From Aliidiomarina halalkaliphila (GTDB lineage: Bacteria > Pseudomonadota > Gammaproteobacteria > Enterobacterales > Alteromonadaceae): DNA of 64,000 nt. Shown piece by piece: positions 54,330-63,607 of the stretch. Location: positions 1 through 64,000 of the forward strand of contig NZ_VJWL01000003.1 in assembly GCF_007096385.1 (NCBI RefSeq), in the 5' to 3' direction. The stretch's first letter is position 1. Each line of letters begins with the position of its first letter. Below the pieces are notes generated by a model that was not told the origin of the DNA, did no database searches, and worked only from the letters and a program-made list of their open reading frames with translations. The translations under genes were made by a program, and so were the position numbers.

Positions 54330-55520
54330 TTACACCGACTGCCCAGCAACCCACCCAGAGCTCCACGCCCACTGAAAGTTATAGCCGCCTAACCAGCCGG
54401 TTACATCGAGGACCTCACCAATAAAATAGAGCCCAGGCTGTTTCAGGCTTTCCATGGTTTTCGAGCTCACTTCATCGACATTTACGCCCCCTAAGGTGAC
54501 TTCAGCGGTACGATAGCCTTCAGTGCCATTGGGTTTAATGACCCAACCGTGAATATCTCGATCAATGGTATCGATTGCCTGATTTGATAGGTCTGCGAGA
54601 TTTTTATTTGGCCACTGGCCACGCTCAATAAGCACCTGCACTAAACGCTTTGGCAACCAACGGCTCAGGGCGTTGGCGAGGGAGAGCTTAGGTTGTTCCG
54701 CACGCATGCTACGTAATCGCTCACCAATCCGTTCGTTGGGTAGAAGATTCACGTTGATGTTATCCCCTGGTTCCCAAAAGCTAGATATCTGCAACATGGC
54801 AGGCCCGCTGAGGCCACGGTGGGTAAACAGCATGGCTTCTTTAAACTGAACATGATTGGCTTCGGCGACCACATCAGTGGCCACGCCTGTGAGTTCAGCG
54901 AATGAGGCTTTATCATGATCATGGAGGGTAAAGGGCACCAGTCCCGCTCGAACCGGCACAATGGTATGGTTGAACTGCTTGGCGAGTTGGTAACCTAAGG
55001 GAGTTGCCCCTAATTTCGGCATAGACAGGCCGCCGCAAGCCACCACAAGCTTATCGGCGATATACATGCCCTCTGATGTGTCGACATGATATTGAGCCGT
55101 GTAGCGAACGCTCAGAATTTCAGTACGCAATTGCACGCGCGTTCCCGCGGCTTTGCATTCGTGCATTAGCATCGCCACGATATCTTTTGCGGAATCATCA
55201 CAGAACAACTGACCGAGGGTTTTCTCATGCCACGCGATCTGATGCTTCTCCACCATCGCCAGAAAATCCCATTGGGTATACCGGCTCAATGCGGATTTAC
55301 AAAAATGCGGATTTTGGGAGAGGAATTGCTCCGGGCTGGTGTGCATATTGGTAAAATTACAGCGACCGCCACCGGAGATGAGAATTTTCTTGCCTGCCTG
55401 CTTGGCATGATCGAGCACGAGCACGCGTTTATTGCGTTGCCCTGCAGTGAGGCCACACATTAATCCCGCGGCTCCGGCGCCAATGACAATCACATCATAG
55501 GTGGGCTCTGCAGTGCTCAT
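54330..55520 (-). CDS. BaiN/YhiN-type FAD-dependent oxidoreductase
   Basis: A 396-residue flavoprotein of the HI0933/YhiN family. The FAD-binding Rossmann motif is VIGAGAAGLMCG near the N-terminus, followed by KILISGGGRCNFTN and the C-terminal GEVLDVTGWLGGYNFQWAWSSG, both hallmarks of the family. Its substrate is not known in most bacteria. The ATG at 55520 (MSTAEPTYDV) places the Rossmann motif at the expected distance; the frame is open 60 bases further. It converges on the GGDEF-EAL gene with a 9-base gap. Confidence 0.92.
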   Translation of the reverse strand: MSTAEPTYDVIVIGAGAAGLMCGLTAGQRNKRVLVLDHAKQAGKKILISGGGRCNFTNMHTSPEQFLSQNPHFCKSALSRYTQWDFLAMVEKHQIAWHEKTLGQLFCDDSAKDIVAMLMHECKAAGTRVQLRTEILSVRYTAQYHVDTSEGMYIADKLVVACGGLSMPKLGATPLGYQLAKQFNHTIVPVRAGLVPFTLHDHDKASFAELTGVATDVVAEANHVQFKEAMLFTHRGLSGPAMLQISSFWEPGDNINVNLLPNERIGERLRSMRAEQPKLSLANALSRWLPKRLVQVLIERGQWPNKNLADLSNQAIDTIDRDIHGWVIKPNGTEGYRTAEVTLGGVNVDEVSSKTMESLKQPGLYFIGEVLDVTGWLGGYNFQWAWSSGWVAGQSV

Positions 55521-55611
55521 GGTATCCAATCGTATGCTCGCTTGCTGTCGTGAGTGAGATAAAGGGGCGCAGTATAGCATGGCTCTAGCCTTGAAAAATC
55601 AGTCGCAAACA

Positions 55612-55628
55612 TACTTTGTTACAAAGTA
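55612..55628. promoter_or_regulatory. palindrome between baiN-like and Sel1-repeat genes
   Basis: TACTTTGTTACAAAGTA is a perfect inverted repeat with 7-base arms and a 3-base centre, in the divergent region between the flavoprotein and Sel1-repeat genes. An overlapping smaller repeat GTTAC-AAA-GTAAC (55618-55630) continues it. Operator function is inferred from symmetry and position. Confidence 0.4.
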
Positions 55629-55746
55629 ACCTTTGCCCATTTCGACGTTCGTTGCGTATATTTTAATCACTGACCTGAAGTTGTAGCGCCAGTAATTTAT
55701 CTAGGGAGAGAGCCGGCCACTGTGGTTGGCAAGTGAGGATACGACT

Positions 55747-56640
55747 ATGAAATTACCACTTTTACTTGGGCTGTCACTGGTTATATCGACTGTTTTTGCG
55801 CCATCGGCCGCATTAGCCGGAGAACGCTGTGAAACGGAATCTTGCCGAGCGCAAATTGAGCGCTTTCAGCGCTATGCGCAAAACGGCAGCTTTGAAGCCA
55901 TGCTGATTTTAGCAGTGGCCTATGCCAATGGTGAAGGCGTGGAACAAGATATCGACAAAGCACGGCAATGGATGAAAGAGTCTATCCGTTTGCGCAACCC
56001 ACAAGCCTTTCATGTGAAATCCAGCTGGCGCCGTCACGGTGTGGTGTTCGAACAAGATATCGAGCGTGCTGACCACTTCCGTGATCGCGCGATTGAGCTT
56101 GGCTTTGCACCGGCTATGTATGAAAAAGCAATTGATCTGCTACGGGAAAACCGTGACGTGGATCTGGCTCTTGAGCTGATAAGCGAAGCGGCGGAACAAG
56201 GCCATCCTGAATCTATGTATGCGGTGGCACGTTTTTATGAAGAAGGTGTGCTTGGTGAGCCAGACTTGCAAGCTGCGGGTGAAATTTACAAGCATCTTGC
56301 TGTCGTTGGACATAGTGACGCTCGCACTCGTTTACGAGCCATTGCCGATGAATTTGAGCAGCAATCGGAGCAGGGTCAAACGATTGCGCGGCAGTTGCGC
56401 GAATACGAAAATATGGAACGCATTCAAGTGCGGGCATTAACCGGCTCGTTGGAGGATCGGTTAGCGCAAATGAACGAATTGTTGTTCAAGCACTTTGATA
56501 ACCGTCCACCGACCGGTTCTCGTTTCCGTCGCGCCCACGCGTGCGGAGCAGCAAACCCTGGTTGTCGTATTATTTATCAACATGGCCAAGACTTTGTCGG
56601 TCATACCTTAATGGAAGCATTAGGCTTAGATCGTTACTAA
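55747..56640 (+). CDS. exported Sel1-repeat protein
   Basis: A 297-residue protein with a signal peptide ending near AALAGE, then Sel1-like helical repeats (AMLILAVAYANGEGVEQDIDKA, in part; ESMYAVARFYEEGVLGEPDLQAA, in part). Repeats of this kind mediate protein-protein contacts in the periplasm. The C-terminal 90 residues are not repeat-like and include two Cys in HACGAANPGC. The ATG at 55747 has GAGGA at 7 bases upstream and starts the signal peptide; the frame opens 21 bases earlier. A strong terminator follows. Confidence 0.85.
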   Translation: MKLPLLLGLSLVISTVFAPSAALAGERCETESCRAQIERFQRYAQNGSFEAMLILAVAYANGEGVEQDIDKARQWMKESIRLRNPQAFHVKSSWRRHGVVFEQDIERADHFRDRAIELGFAPAMYEKAIDLLRENRDVDLALELISEAAEQGHPESMYAVARFYEEGVLGEPDLQAAGEIYKHLAVVGHSDARTRLRAIADEFEQQSEQGQTIARQLREYENMERIQVRALTGSLEDRLAQMNELLFKHFDNRPPTGSRFRRAHACGAANPGCRIIYQHGQDFVGHTLMEALGLDRY

Positions 56641-56653
56641 ATGCCCCCCAATA

Positions 56654-56687
56654 AAAAACCCAGCAATTGAGGTTGCTGGGTTTTTTT
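56654..56687. terminator. bidirectional intrinsic terminator
   Basis: A 9-bp ACCCAGCAA/TTGCTGGGT core with A/T flanks (56654-56666 with 56673-56685, loop TTGAGG). It ends both the Sel1-repeat gene and the convergent YfcC-type gene. Confidence 0.92.
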
Positions 56688-56706
56688 GTGGTTCACATTG
56701 AGCGTA

Positions 56707-58146
56707 TTAGGCGAGAGCGCTGGTTGCCACCGTCACCATACTGGTCACATCCGGTTGAACATCGGCTCCGTAGCCAAAAATAACCGTGAGGACGAGGACC
56801 ACCACGCAGGCAAGCATCAATTTACCGAGCAGCGGTAAACAGAAGCGGAACCAGCGATCGTAAGGTACCCCGGCAATCCCAATGATCCCCATAAGCACCG
56901 CGTTGGTCGGCACAATCATGTTGGAGAAGCCGTCACCAAACTGATAGGCCAATACCGCCACCTGACGTGGCACCCCAACTAAATCACTCAAAGGCGCCAT
57001 CAATGGCATAGTCACAAATGCCTGACCACTACCGGATGGCACAAAGAGATTCAGAATGGTTTGAATGATCAGCATGCCTATGGCTGAAATATAGGATGGC
57101 ACATAGGATAAAGGCATTGATAAGCCATTCACAATGCTATGCAGCACTTGTCCGTCTTCCAGTATCAGGGCGATACCTCGGGCGACACCGATAAGCACGG
57201 CAGTGGTTGTGAGATCTTTGACGCCTTCAATGAAACTGTCTGCTGCTTCGTCGAATTTCAGTCGGCCCAGCACGGTGATCAAAAGACCCCACCCGACAAA
57301 ACAAGCGCCCAGTTCATACAGGTACCAACCATATTGGGAAATACCATAAATGGCGATCGCGATGGTGACTAAGAAAGTGCCGAGAATTAAACGATGGCGA
57401 CCATTGAGCTTGGGATACTCAGCCTGAACTTTCCCTTCCAATGGACAAGGTAAATCAGCCACCAAGCTTTGGCTTGGGTCTGCTTTAACTTTCTTCGCGT
57501 AGGTCCATACATGGTGAAAGGCGATCAAAACAAAGGGCACAATGAGCAATAGGCGTAACCACAAACCAGAATACGGTGGCACTTCGGCAATGCCTTGCGC
57601 AATAAGTACAGTAAAGGGGTTAAATGCGGACACCCCGTAACCCACACCGTAGCCGGCCACTGTCATCCCCACCGCCGTCATAGCATCCAGGCGCATGGCC
57701 TTACATAAGGCCACTAAGATGAGTACGAAGGGAATGTATTCCCCGGCTGTTCCAATCGCCCCAGAGGCAAGAGCGAAGAAGAAAATCACCATAAAAATAA
57801 GCTTTTCTGGGCGATCTTTGTGCTTCTCGAGCAAACGGCCGATTAAAGCGTCGACTGTGCCTGTGCGGCGAGCAATGGCTAATACGCCACCCACAATAAA
57901 GACGAAGAAGATAATGTCTTGAGCGGCGGCAAAGGCACGAGGAACTGCTGTTAATAGTTGCCAAGGAGTGAGAAACTGACGTTCTTCTACCAATTCGAAG
58001 GTGTCAGGAATAACAACGCTGCGTCCGGTGTCGGTGAGTTCGGTTTGGAAAAATCCTTGCGGCACCACCCAGGTGGCGAGCATCGCAATGATCATCATAC
58101 CGAACAGTAACGTTAGAGTATGTGGAACTTTAAACGTCTTCTTCAT
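56707..58146 (-). CDS. YfcC/DcuC-family membrane transporter
   Basis: A 479-residue carrier with about 12-13 helices. It carries family stretches such as SGAIGTAGEYIPFVLILVAL, GYGVGYGVSAFNPFTV, LNLFVPSGSGQAFVTMP and PTNAVLMGIIGIAGVPYDRW. YfcC proteins are related to C4-dicarboxylate carriers and basic amino acid antiporters; substrate is not decided here. The ATG at 58146 (MKKTFKVPHTLTLLFG) directly precedes the first helix with AGG 7 bases upstream; the 36 extra residues of the open frame are not protein-like. A -10-like TATAAT lies at 58180-58185 on the minus strand. Confidence 0.88.
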   Translation of the reverse strand: MKKTFKVPHTLTLLFGMMIIAMLATWVVPQGFFQTELTDTGRSVVIPDTFELVEERQFLTPWQLLTAVPRAFAAAQDIIFFVFIVGGVLAIARRTGTVDALIGRLLEKHKDRPEKLIFMVIFFFALASGAIGTAGEYIPFVLILVALCKAMRLDAMTAVGMTVAGYGVGYGVSAFNPFTVLIAQGIAEVPPYSGLWLRLLLIVPFVLIAFHHVWTYAKKVKADPSQSLVADLPCPLEGKVQAEYPKLNGRHRLILGTFLVTIAIAIYGISQYGWYLYELGACFVGWGLLITVLGRLKFDEAADSFIEGVKDLTTTAVLIGVARGIALILEDGQVLHSIVNGLSMPLSYVPSYISAIGMLIIQTILNLFVPSGSGQAFVTMPLMAPLSDLVGVPRQVAVLAYQFGDGFSNMIVPTNAVLMGIIGIAGVPYDRWFRFCLPLLGKLMLACVVVLVLTVIFGYGADVQPDVTSMVTVATSALA

Positions 58147-58315
58147 AAACAAGCCTATGTCTGTGGTGTTATATCTTTCATTATAATTAGGTGGTCCATA
58201 CGGACGGCCTGTGCGGGATGCCCTAAGTCTATCGGATGCACTGCGGTCAACCAAGCGTAAAATGTAGCCTAATTGTTAGGATTCTACGATTTATGCGATG
58301 AAATAAGGAAACCCA

Positions 58316-58885
58316 ATGAAAAAATACGGTGTGCTTCTTTGTGTAACATTGTTTTTGTTTGGCTGCGCCCAGTTGAGCCAAATCGCCAGTTATCGGGTCG
58401 AGCAAGCGCAGTTGGAGCAAATTTTGCGGGATCAAGCCAGTGAGCTAGAAACCCGTATTACTATTTTGGGTATGTCGGTGCCCTTGGAAGTTGAGCATCT
58501 TGTTCTGGAAGTGGGGCCGGACGACACTAAGTTAGTGCGTCTACACACAGCCTTTACCATGCATGTATCAGGGCTGGGAATGAGTTATCCCATTGCCATC
58601 GAGATGTCGGTGGAGGGTGCGCCTGTGTATCGGCATGATCAGCATGCGGTATTTGTGCGGGATCTGGATATTCTCAGTGCATCGGTGGATGCCGGGGGTT
58701 ATCGAGGGTCGCTGGCCTTTTTGAATCGCGAGGTGAAAGAGCTGCTAGATGAATTCATGGCGGAGAATCCGGTGTATCGTCTGAATGAAAATAACCCTCA
58801 CCATCGCATGTTAATGCGCTTTCCCATCTCCATGGAAGTGGAGTCGGGTGGATTGCGATTCCGGGCTCAGCAAAATGATGACTAA
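58316..58885 (+). CDS. DUF1439 lipoprotein (YceB-like)
   Basis: A 189-residue lipoprotein (lipobox LFGC, C17) of the DUF1439 group, which includes E. coli YceB. The fold is a lipid-binding-like beta protein in the periplasm, with no known function. The body shows alternating strands (SVPLEVEHLVLEV, VRLHTAFTMHVSGLGM) and a polar tail. Its last 4 bases overlap the rsmJ stop on the other strand; it is divergent from the YfcC-type gene. Confidence 0.8.
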   Translation: MKKYGVLLCVTLFLFGCAQLSQIASYRVEQAQLEQILRDQASELETRITILGMSVPLEVEHLVLEVGPDDTKLVRLHTAFTMHVSGLGMSYPIAIEMSVEGAPVYRHDQHAVFVRDLDILSASVDAGGYRGSLAFLNREVKELLDEFMAENPVYRLNENNPHHRMLMRFPISMEVESGGLRFRAQQNDD

Positions 58886-59670
58886 CGGATTTTCGGATAG
58901 GCCTGCTTGAGATAAATATCAAAGCGGTGTTTTTTGCTGGCAACTTGTGATTGTGGTTGTTGCCCGGCTAAAAACGGCGCTTTGTTGGGTCGCTTCACCA
59001 CCACGCGGTAGGTGGCCAACTCCAGTGCTAATGGCAGTAACCCGTCGGCATCAAAGTCGGGGCCAACCAGTTGCTGCAATATTTGCATGTCCTTTTTGAC
59101 GGCTGCAGACTTGTCGCGCTCCGGGAACATCGGATCGAGATATACTGCGTCAGGCTTGAGCTCTTGAATAAAGGACGGCATCACATCGTGCTCTAGCAAA
59201 CTCCCTGACGGTAGCATGTGCAAACGTTGGCGACTCCAGTGGTCGTCGGATTGATATTGTTGAAAGTGCAATACCGCTTGATCCAACAAGGCATGGATTG
59301 CCGGATGGCGCTCCAAAAAATAAACCTCACAACCTGCGTGGGCTAACATAAGCCCGTCTCTTCCTAAGCCGGCGGTGGCATCAAGCACTCGTGGTCGCAT
59401 GCCATGGGCGACACCCAATGCACGCACCACAGCTTCTTGTCGGCCCCCACCGAGCTGTTGCCGCCAAGCCTGGCGGCCGCGGGTGTAATCCAATACTAAA
59501 GGCTGCATATCCGGGCGGTCGAGCCAACGCAACTGCAAACCGTCGCGGGTGAGCTCGAGCACAAAATCTTCACCACAATGCTCTTGCGGTAATTCAAAGC
59601 GCTCCGCAAGCTTCGCTGCTGCTGGCTGTAACTCCGGCTCGGCGGCTAACAGGGGAACAATAAAACTCAT
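58882..59670 (-). CDS. rsmJ: 16S rRNA (guanine-1516-N2)-methyltransferase RsmJ
   Basis: A 262-residue class I methyltransferase. The SAM motif is LDATAGLGRDGLMLA and the catalytic motif DPMFPERDKSAAVKK, both typical of RsmJ (YhiQ), which methylates N2 of G1516 of 16S rRNA. The C-terminus has the conserved YRVVVKRPNKAPFL. Its ATG overlaps the elaA stop by 4 bases. It is the last gene of the aroK-aroB-dam-elaA-rsmJ run. Confidence 0.93.
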   Translation of the reverse strand: MSFIVPLLAAEPELQPAAAKLAERFELPQEHCGEDFVLELTRDGLQLRWLDRPDMQPLVLDYTRGRQAWRQQLGGGRQEAVVRALGVAHGMRPRVLDATAGLGRDGLMLAHAGCEVYFLERHPAIHALLDQAVLHFQQYQSDDHWSRQRLHMLPSGSLLEHDVMPSFIQELKPDAVYLDPMFPERDKSAAVKKDMQILQQLVGPDFDADGLLPLALELATYRVVVKRPNKAPFLAGQQPQSQVASKKHRFDIYLKQAYPKIR

Positions 59671-60107
59671 GGGTGATATTCCATGTGGCGGTGTGGGATG
59701 CCATCTTCCAGATACTCGTCACCAATGACATGGAATCCAAGAGACGTGTAAAAGTCGAGCAAGTAGCTTTGTGCATTGAGCTCGATGGGGTAATCCGGGG
59801 CCCGCTCAACCACTTCGACGATGGCCCGTTGCATCAGCTCGCGCCCATAGCTTTTTCCACGACCACGGGCATGCACCACCACACGCCCAATATGAGAGGG
59901 CTCTTGGTTGGTACACATCAAACGTGCGTAGGCAACTAGCCCTTGGTCATCGAAACCACACAAATGTAGCCAGTCAGGGTCGATGCCATCGATGTCAGGA
60001 TAAGGACAATTCTGTTCAACGATAAAAATATCTTGGCGCAGCCGGAAAACGTCATGCACCAGTTCGTTGCTGAGTTCGTTGAAGGTGGAGACGGTAAAAT
60101 TCAACAT
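59667..60107 (-). CDS. elaA: ElaA-type GNAT acetyltransferase
   Basis: A 146-residue GNAT protein of the ElaA group. The start region contains LRQDIFIVEQNCPYPDIDG, typical of ElaA, and the acetyl-CoA loop is IGRVVVHARGRGKSYGRELM. Substrate is unknown. The ATG at 60107 has AAGGA upstream; the longer open frame adds 11 unlikely residues. It follows dam by about 40 bases and overlaps rsmJ by 4. Confidence 0.9.
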   Translation of the reverse strand: MLNFTVSTFNELSNELVHDVFRLRQDIFIVEQNCPYPDIDGIDPDWLHLCGFDDQGLVAYARLMCTNQEPSHIGRVVVHARGRGKSYGRELMQRAIVEVVERAPDYPIELNAQSYLLDFYTSLGFHVIGDEYLEDGIPHRHMEYHP

Positions 60108-60145
60108 AGAATCAATCCTTGCGCGATTGGAAAGAGACAACGTCC

Positions 60146-60982
60146 CTATTTTAGACCAGGAATGGGTGGAGCAAAGTACGCGAGCAATTCACCGACTTTA
60201 TTTCGAGTACTGCCATTTTGACTAATAAAACGATGTACTTGCAATGGCAGCAGTTCAGCCGAGTGATATAACTCACGGGCAAACACCGTATCGTGGTTAC
60301 TAATAAGTACAGGAATACCGCGTCGGCTTGAGGCATCAATGGCTTTTTGGGCAAGAATTGCCTGCTCATCCAAACCAAATCCATTCCCCGCATAGCTCGT
60401 GAAATTGGCCGTGGGACTCAGCGGCAAATAGGGGGGATCGCAATAAATGACATGACCGTTGCGCGCCCGGCGAAACGAATTCTGAAAGGGCTCGCAGGTA
60501 AAGGTCGCTTTCTTGGCTTTCTCTGCGAAGAACTCCAGTTCTTGCTGGGGAAAGTATGGGGCGCGGTATTTTCCGAAGGGCACATTAAAGAGTCCGCGGC
60601 TGTTATAACGGCAAAGTCCGTTGTAGCCATGGCGATTTAAGTACAGAAAATACAGGGAACGCTCATAGGGATCGGTGCAGGCATTAAAGGCGGTGCGCAT
60701 GGCGTAATACACGTGGGCGTGATTATTCGCGGGAATAAATAGTCGGCGTGCGTCTTCAATAAAGGTTTTAGGTCGGCGTTTGATAATCTTATAAAGATTG
60801 ATCAAATCCGCGTTGATGTCGTTGAGAAGGTACTTGTCGTAGTCGGTATTTAGAAATACCGAACCGGCGCCGACAAAGGGCTCGATCAGTTTGTCGCCTG
60901 GGGGCAATAGGCTACGGATTGGCTCAACAAGGGTGTACTTGCCACCAGCCCACTTTAGGAATGCGCGTTGCTTTGATTTCAT
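60146..60982 (-). CDS. dam: DNA adenine methyltransferase Dam
   Basis: A 278-residue Dam enzyme methylating adenine in GATC, used in mismatch repair strand choice and replication timing. The N-terminal SAM motif is LKWAGGKYTL, followed by EPFVGAGSVFLN, and the catalytic DPPY is D182-P-P-Y185 in IYCDPPYLPLS. The ATG at 60982 (MKSKQRAFLKWAGGKY) gives the normal family length. It is chromosomal Dam by its place after aroK-aroB, but damX, normally between aroB and dam, is missing here. Confidence 0.95.
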   Translation of the reverse strand: MKSKQRAFLKWAGGKYTLVEPIRSLLPPGDKLIEPFVGAGSVFLNTDYDKYLLNDINADLINLYKIIKRRPKTFIEDARRLFIPANNHAHVYYAMRTAFNACTDPYERSLYFLYLNRHGYNGLCRYNSRGLFNVPFGKYRAPYFPQQELEFFAEKAKKATFTCEPFQNSFRRARNGHVIYCDPPYLPLSPTANFTSYAGNGFGLDEQAILAQKAIDASSRRGIPVLISNHDTVFARELYHSAELLPLQVHRFISQNGSTRNKVGELLAYFAPPIPGLK

Positions 60983-61058
60983 TATTATTGAAACGCCGGG
61001 CACCAATTAAATGCATAAAAATGGATTGTACCCCGAACCGATCAGGAATAACACGGCC

Positions 61059-62180
61059 TCAGGATCGCGTAACGGACTCTGTAATAACGGCCGTTAACTC
61101 CGCTTGGGTCACATTGCTGAAAATTCCAGCCGCTCCAGGCCCGGTGGGTAGGATAAAGCGCATGGTGCCATCTTTTACTTTCTTATCGCGGCTCATGAGG
61201 TCGAGCCAGGTATCGATATCCATCGCCGCCGGCGGTGCTATAGGTAATTGCGCTTGGGCGATGAGCTCGATAATCGCATCCCGATAGGTGGTGCCGATGA
61301 ATCCTCGCAAACAAGACAGGCGCGCTGCCATGACCATGCCCGTGGCCACGGCTTCGCCGTGTAACCAGCTAGTGTACTGCGTCGCTGCTTCTATGGCATG
61401 GCCAAAGGTGTGGCCCAAATTCAGCAGTGCCCGTTGCCCTTGCTCCGTTTCATCCGCCGCCACAACCCGCGCTTTGATGGCGCAACTGGTGTGAATAGCA
61501 TAGGCCAGTGCCTCGGCGTCTTTGTCTAATAGTCGCTGTATGTTCTTTTGCAACCATTGGAAAAATGCGGCATCAGCCATCACGCCGTATTTGATTACTT
61601 CGGCGATGCCGGCACCCAATTCTCGCTGCGGCAATGTAGTGAGTACGTCTGTATCGATCAGTACCGCAGCCGGTTGATGAAAGGCACCGATCAGATTTTT
61701 ACCGCCGGGGTGATTTACGGCAGTTTTACCACCCACAGACGAGTCGACTTGAGCAAGTAACGTGGTTGGGATTTGTACGCACTGCACACCCCGTTGCCAA
61801 GTTGCAGCAACAAAGCCAGCGAGATCACCCACTACACCTCCACCCAAGGCGATAATCACGCAATCGCGATCAAAACGGTGTTTGACCAACACATCCATCA
61901 CATCGCTGTAGGTGGCTAAATTTTTGTAGCTTTCGCCATCAGGAATGAGCACATGCTGAACCCGATAGTCTTTATCCGCTTTTTGCAAAGCTTGCAGCAC
62001 CGGCTCCATATAATGGGCAGCAACGGTCGGGTTACTCATCACTAAGATATTGCGACCATGGTGAGGCAGGCTTTGCTGAAGAAGAGCAATGAGCTGATCA
62101 CTCAATATGTGATGGCCAATAAGAATCGGATAACGCCGCGTTCCAAGCTCAACATGTAATGTGGCGTGCGGCGTTGTCAT
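61059..62180 (-). CDS. aroB: 3-dehydroquinate synthase
   Basis: AroB makes 3-dehydroquinate from DAHP, the second shikimate step, with NAD and a divalent metal. The 373-residue protein has the NAD-binding GGGVVGDLAGFVAATWQRG, KTAVNHPGGKNLIGAFHQP and the metal-binding histidines in LNLGHTFGHAIE and WLHGEAVATGM. It is 2 bases after aroK, so the two are coupled. Confidence 0.97.
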   Translation of the reverse strand: MTTPHATLHVELGTRRYPILIGHHILSDQLIALLQQSLPHHGRNILVMSNPTVAAHYMEPVLQALQKADKDYRVQHVLIPDGESYKNLATYSDVMDVLVKHRFDRDCVIIALGGGVVGDLAGFVAATWQRGVQCVQIPTTLLAQVDSSVGGKTAVNHPGGKNLIGAFHQPAAVLIDTDVLTTLPQRELGAGIAEVIKYGVMADAAFFQWLQKNIQRLLDKDAEALAYAIHTSCAIKARVVAADETEQGQRALLNLGHTFGHAIEAATQYTSWLHGEAVATGMVMAARLSCLRGFIGTTYRDAIIELIAQAQLPIAPPAAMDIDTWLDLMSRDKKVKDGTMRFILPTGPGAAGIFSNVTQAELTAVITESVTRS

Positions 62181-62182
62181 GG

Positions 62183-62701
62183 TTATAGCCCTAACTTCTC
62201 GATGATTTCATGGGCAACGACTTTTGCGCTTTGTTCATCGGTTTGAATAATGACATCAGCGATTTCTTCATAGAACGGATTGCGCTCGTCGGCTAGTTTT
62301 TCTAGCACTTCACGCGGATTATCAGCTTCTGCAATAAGCGGACGACGCTTATCTCGTTCTGTACGCGCAACTTGTTTGTCGATGGTGGTTTTTAAATACA
62401 CCACTACCCCGCGCGCAGATAAGCGATTACGGTTCTCTTTGCTGATCACTGAGCCACCACCGGTAGCCAGTACAATCCCAGTATTTTCGGTTAGCTCGTT
62501 AATCACTTTCTCTTCGCGATCACGAAAACCATCTTCCCCTTCGAGCTCGAATACCCAGCTAATATCGGCACCGGTGCGGCGCTCAATTTCAGCATCTGAA
62601 TCAAAAAATTCAAGGTGAAGGGATTTGGCGAGTTGTCGCCCGATGGTACTTTTGCCGGCCCCCATAGGACCGATGAGAAAAATGTTACGCTTATCAGCCA
62701 T
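62183..62701 (-). CDS. aroK: shikimate kinase I
   Basis: A 172-residue shikimate kinase: P-loop [12 protein letters not shown], substrate-binding [25 protein letters not shown] and ATGGGSV, and the lid R in RRPLI. The ATG at 62701 ([12 protein letters not shown]) is of AroK length; the GTG at 62716 would add 5 residues. It comes before aroB; the genes upstream on the same strand are pilus-like, but pilQ, normally next to aroK, is not present. Confidence 0.96.
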   Translation of the reverse strand: MADKRNIFLIGPMGAGKSTIGRQLAKSLHLEFFDSDAEIERRTGADISWVFELEGEDGFRDREEKVINELTENTGIVLATGGGSVISKENRNRLSARGVVVYLKTTIDKQVARTERDKRRPLIAEADNPREVLEKLADERNPFYEEIADVIIQTDEQSAKVVAHEIIEKLGL

Positions 62702-62803
62702 AGCTTTATACGTCACTTCTGTATTTGCTGTAGTAAATCAAATGAGTGTCCAACCACCCCTGTGCCCCTGAAAAAGACACGCGATTATCGCAATTTGTAT
62801 GGG

Positions 62804-63607
62804 CTATGGCAACCAGAACACAGGGGAGGATCGTGTCGGTAAAAGGGGGAACTCCACAGGGATACAGTCTCGATCAGGCGCGAACAGGCGGAATTCGCCC
62901 GCTGTGGAGACGTGAACCTGTACATCCTGTGTGCTGCTAAGTGTGGGTAAATAATACGAAATGGGCATTAATGCAGGGTGCCCGCGCGTAGCAATGCGCG
63001 CGGCCTGTGGGCCTGCCCCGGGAGTGAATGCGATTACTTCATGTTCCCAAGAAAAATCCGGCGCACATGAGATAAGTGGCGTTGATTCAACGGCTGGCGC
63101 CGATTTTGTAGGTTTTATCGGCTGTACCAATTGTCGCCAGTGCGCAGGCACAACGACAGCAGCAGATCCGATTCGCTGCTGTTGGCGGTGTAAGCTGCCA
63201 CTTAAACGCAAACCCTGATGATTGGCCTCAAGCGCTAATGCACTGAACATCCAGGGTGTGGTTTGCAGTGCGTGTAACCATCCTAGGATGTATTCCGCGG
63301 GACCCAATAATTGGAGTTGCCCCTGATCCGCTTCAAGTTGCCAGGTCTCTATCACAATGGGCTGTTGGGGAATGAGCAAAGGCTCCTGTGCCATGATGAG
63401 TGGCTGCCCAATGTAAGCGTCATCCTGTGCTTGCGCGAGAAAACGTTGGAGCTGCTGGCGCTGCCTTTGCCGTTCATCACTTAAAGGAGCACGCCAATGC
63501 ATGTCAGATATAAGAAATACGGCCAGAATGCAGCTGCCGAGCATTACAAGGCGCTGCTGAGATGAACGCATAACAAACTGAGTCCAAAAGGAAGATTTAG
63601 TATGCAT
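62804..63607 (-). CDS. PilO/HofO-like membrane protein
   Basis: A 267-residue protein with one N-terminal helix (about residues 19-36) then a coiled coil and alpha/beta ferredoxin-like region (EYILGWLHALQTTPWMFSALALE, in part), as in PilO/HofO, the inner-membrane alignment proteins of type IV pili and DNA uptake. The last 100 residues hold two cysteines and a beta-rich tail that could be a PilP/HofP-like part. Similarity is weak and the call rests on order: PilN-like gene, then this, then aroK. It overlaps the PilN-like gene by 11 bases. Confidence 0.5.
   Translation of the reverse strand: MHTKSSFWTQFVMRSSQQRLVMLGSCILAVFLISDMHWRAPLSDERQRQRQQLQRFLAQAQDDAYIGQPLIMAQEPLLIPQQPIVIETWQLEADQGQLQLLGPAEYILGWLHALQTTPWMFSALALEANHQGLRLSGSLHRQQQRIGSAAVVVPAHWRQLVQPIKPTKSAPAVESTPLISCAPDFSWEHEVIAFTPGAGPQAARIATRGHPALMPISYYLPTLSSTQDVQVHVSTAGEFRLFAPDRDCIPVEFPLLPTRSSPVFWLP

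Noticed and set aside
60146-60982. Phage-type orphan or restriction-modification methyltransferase
   Set aside because: Position after aroK-aroB and full similarity to chromosomal Dam; no endonuclease gene nearby.
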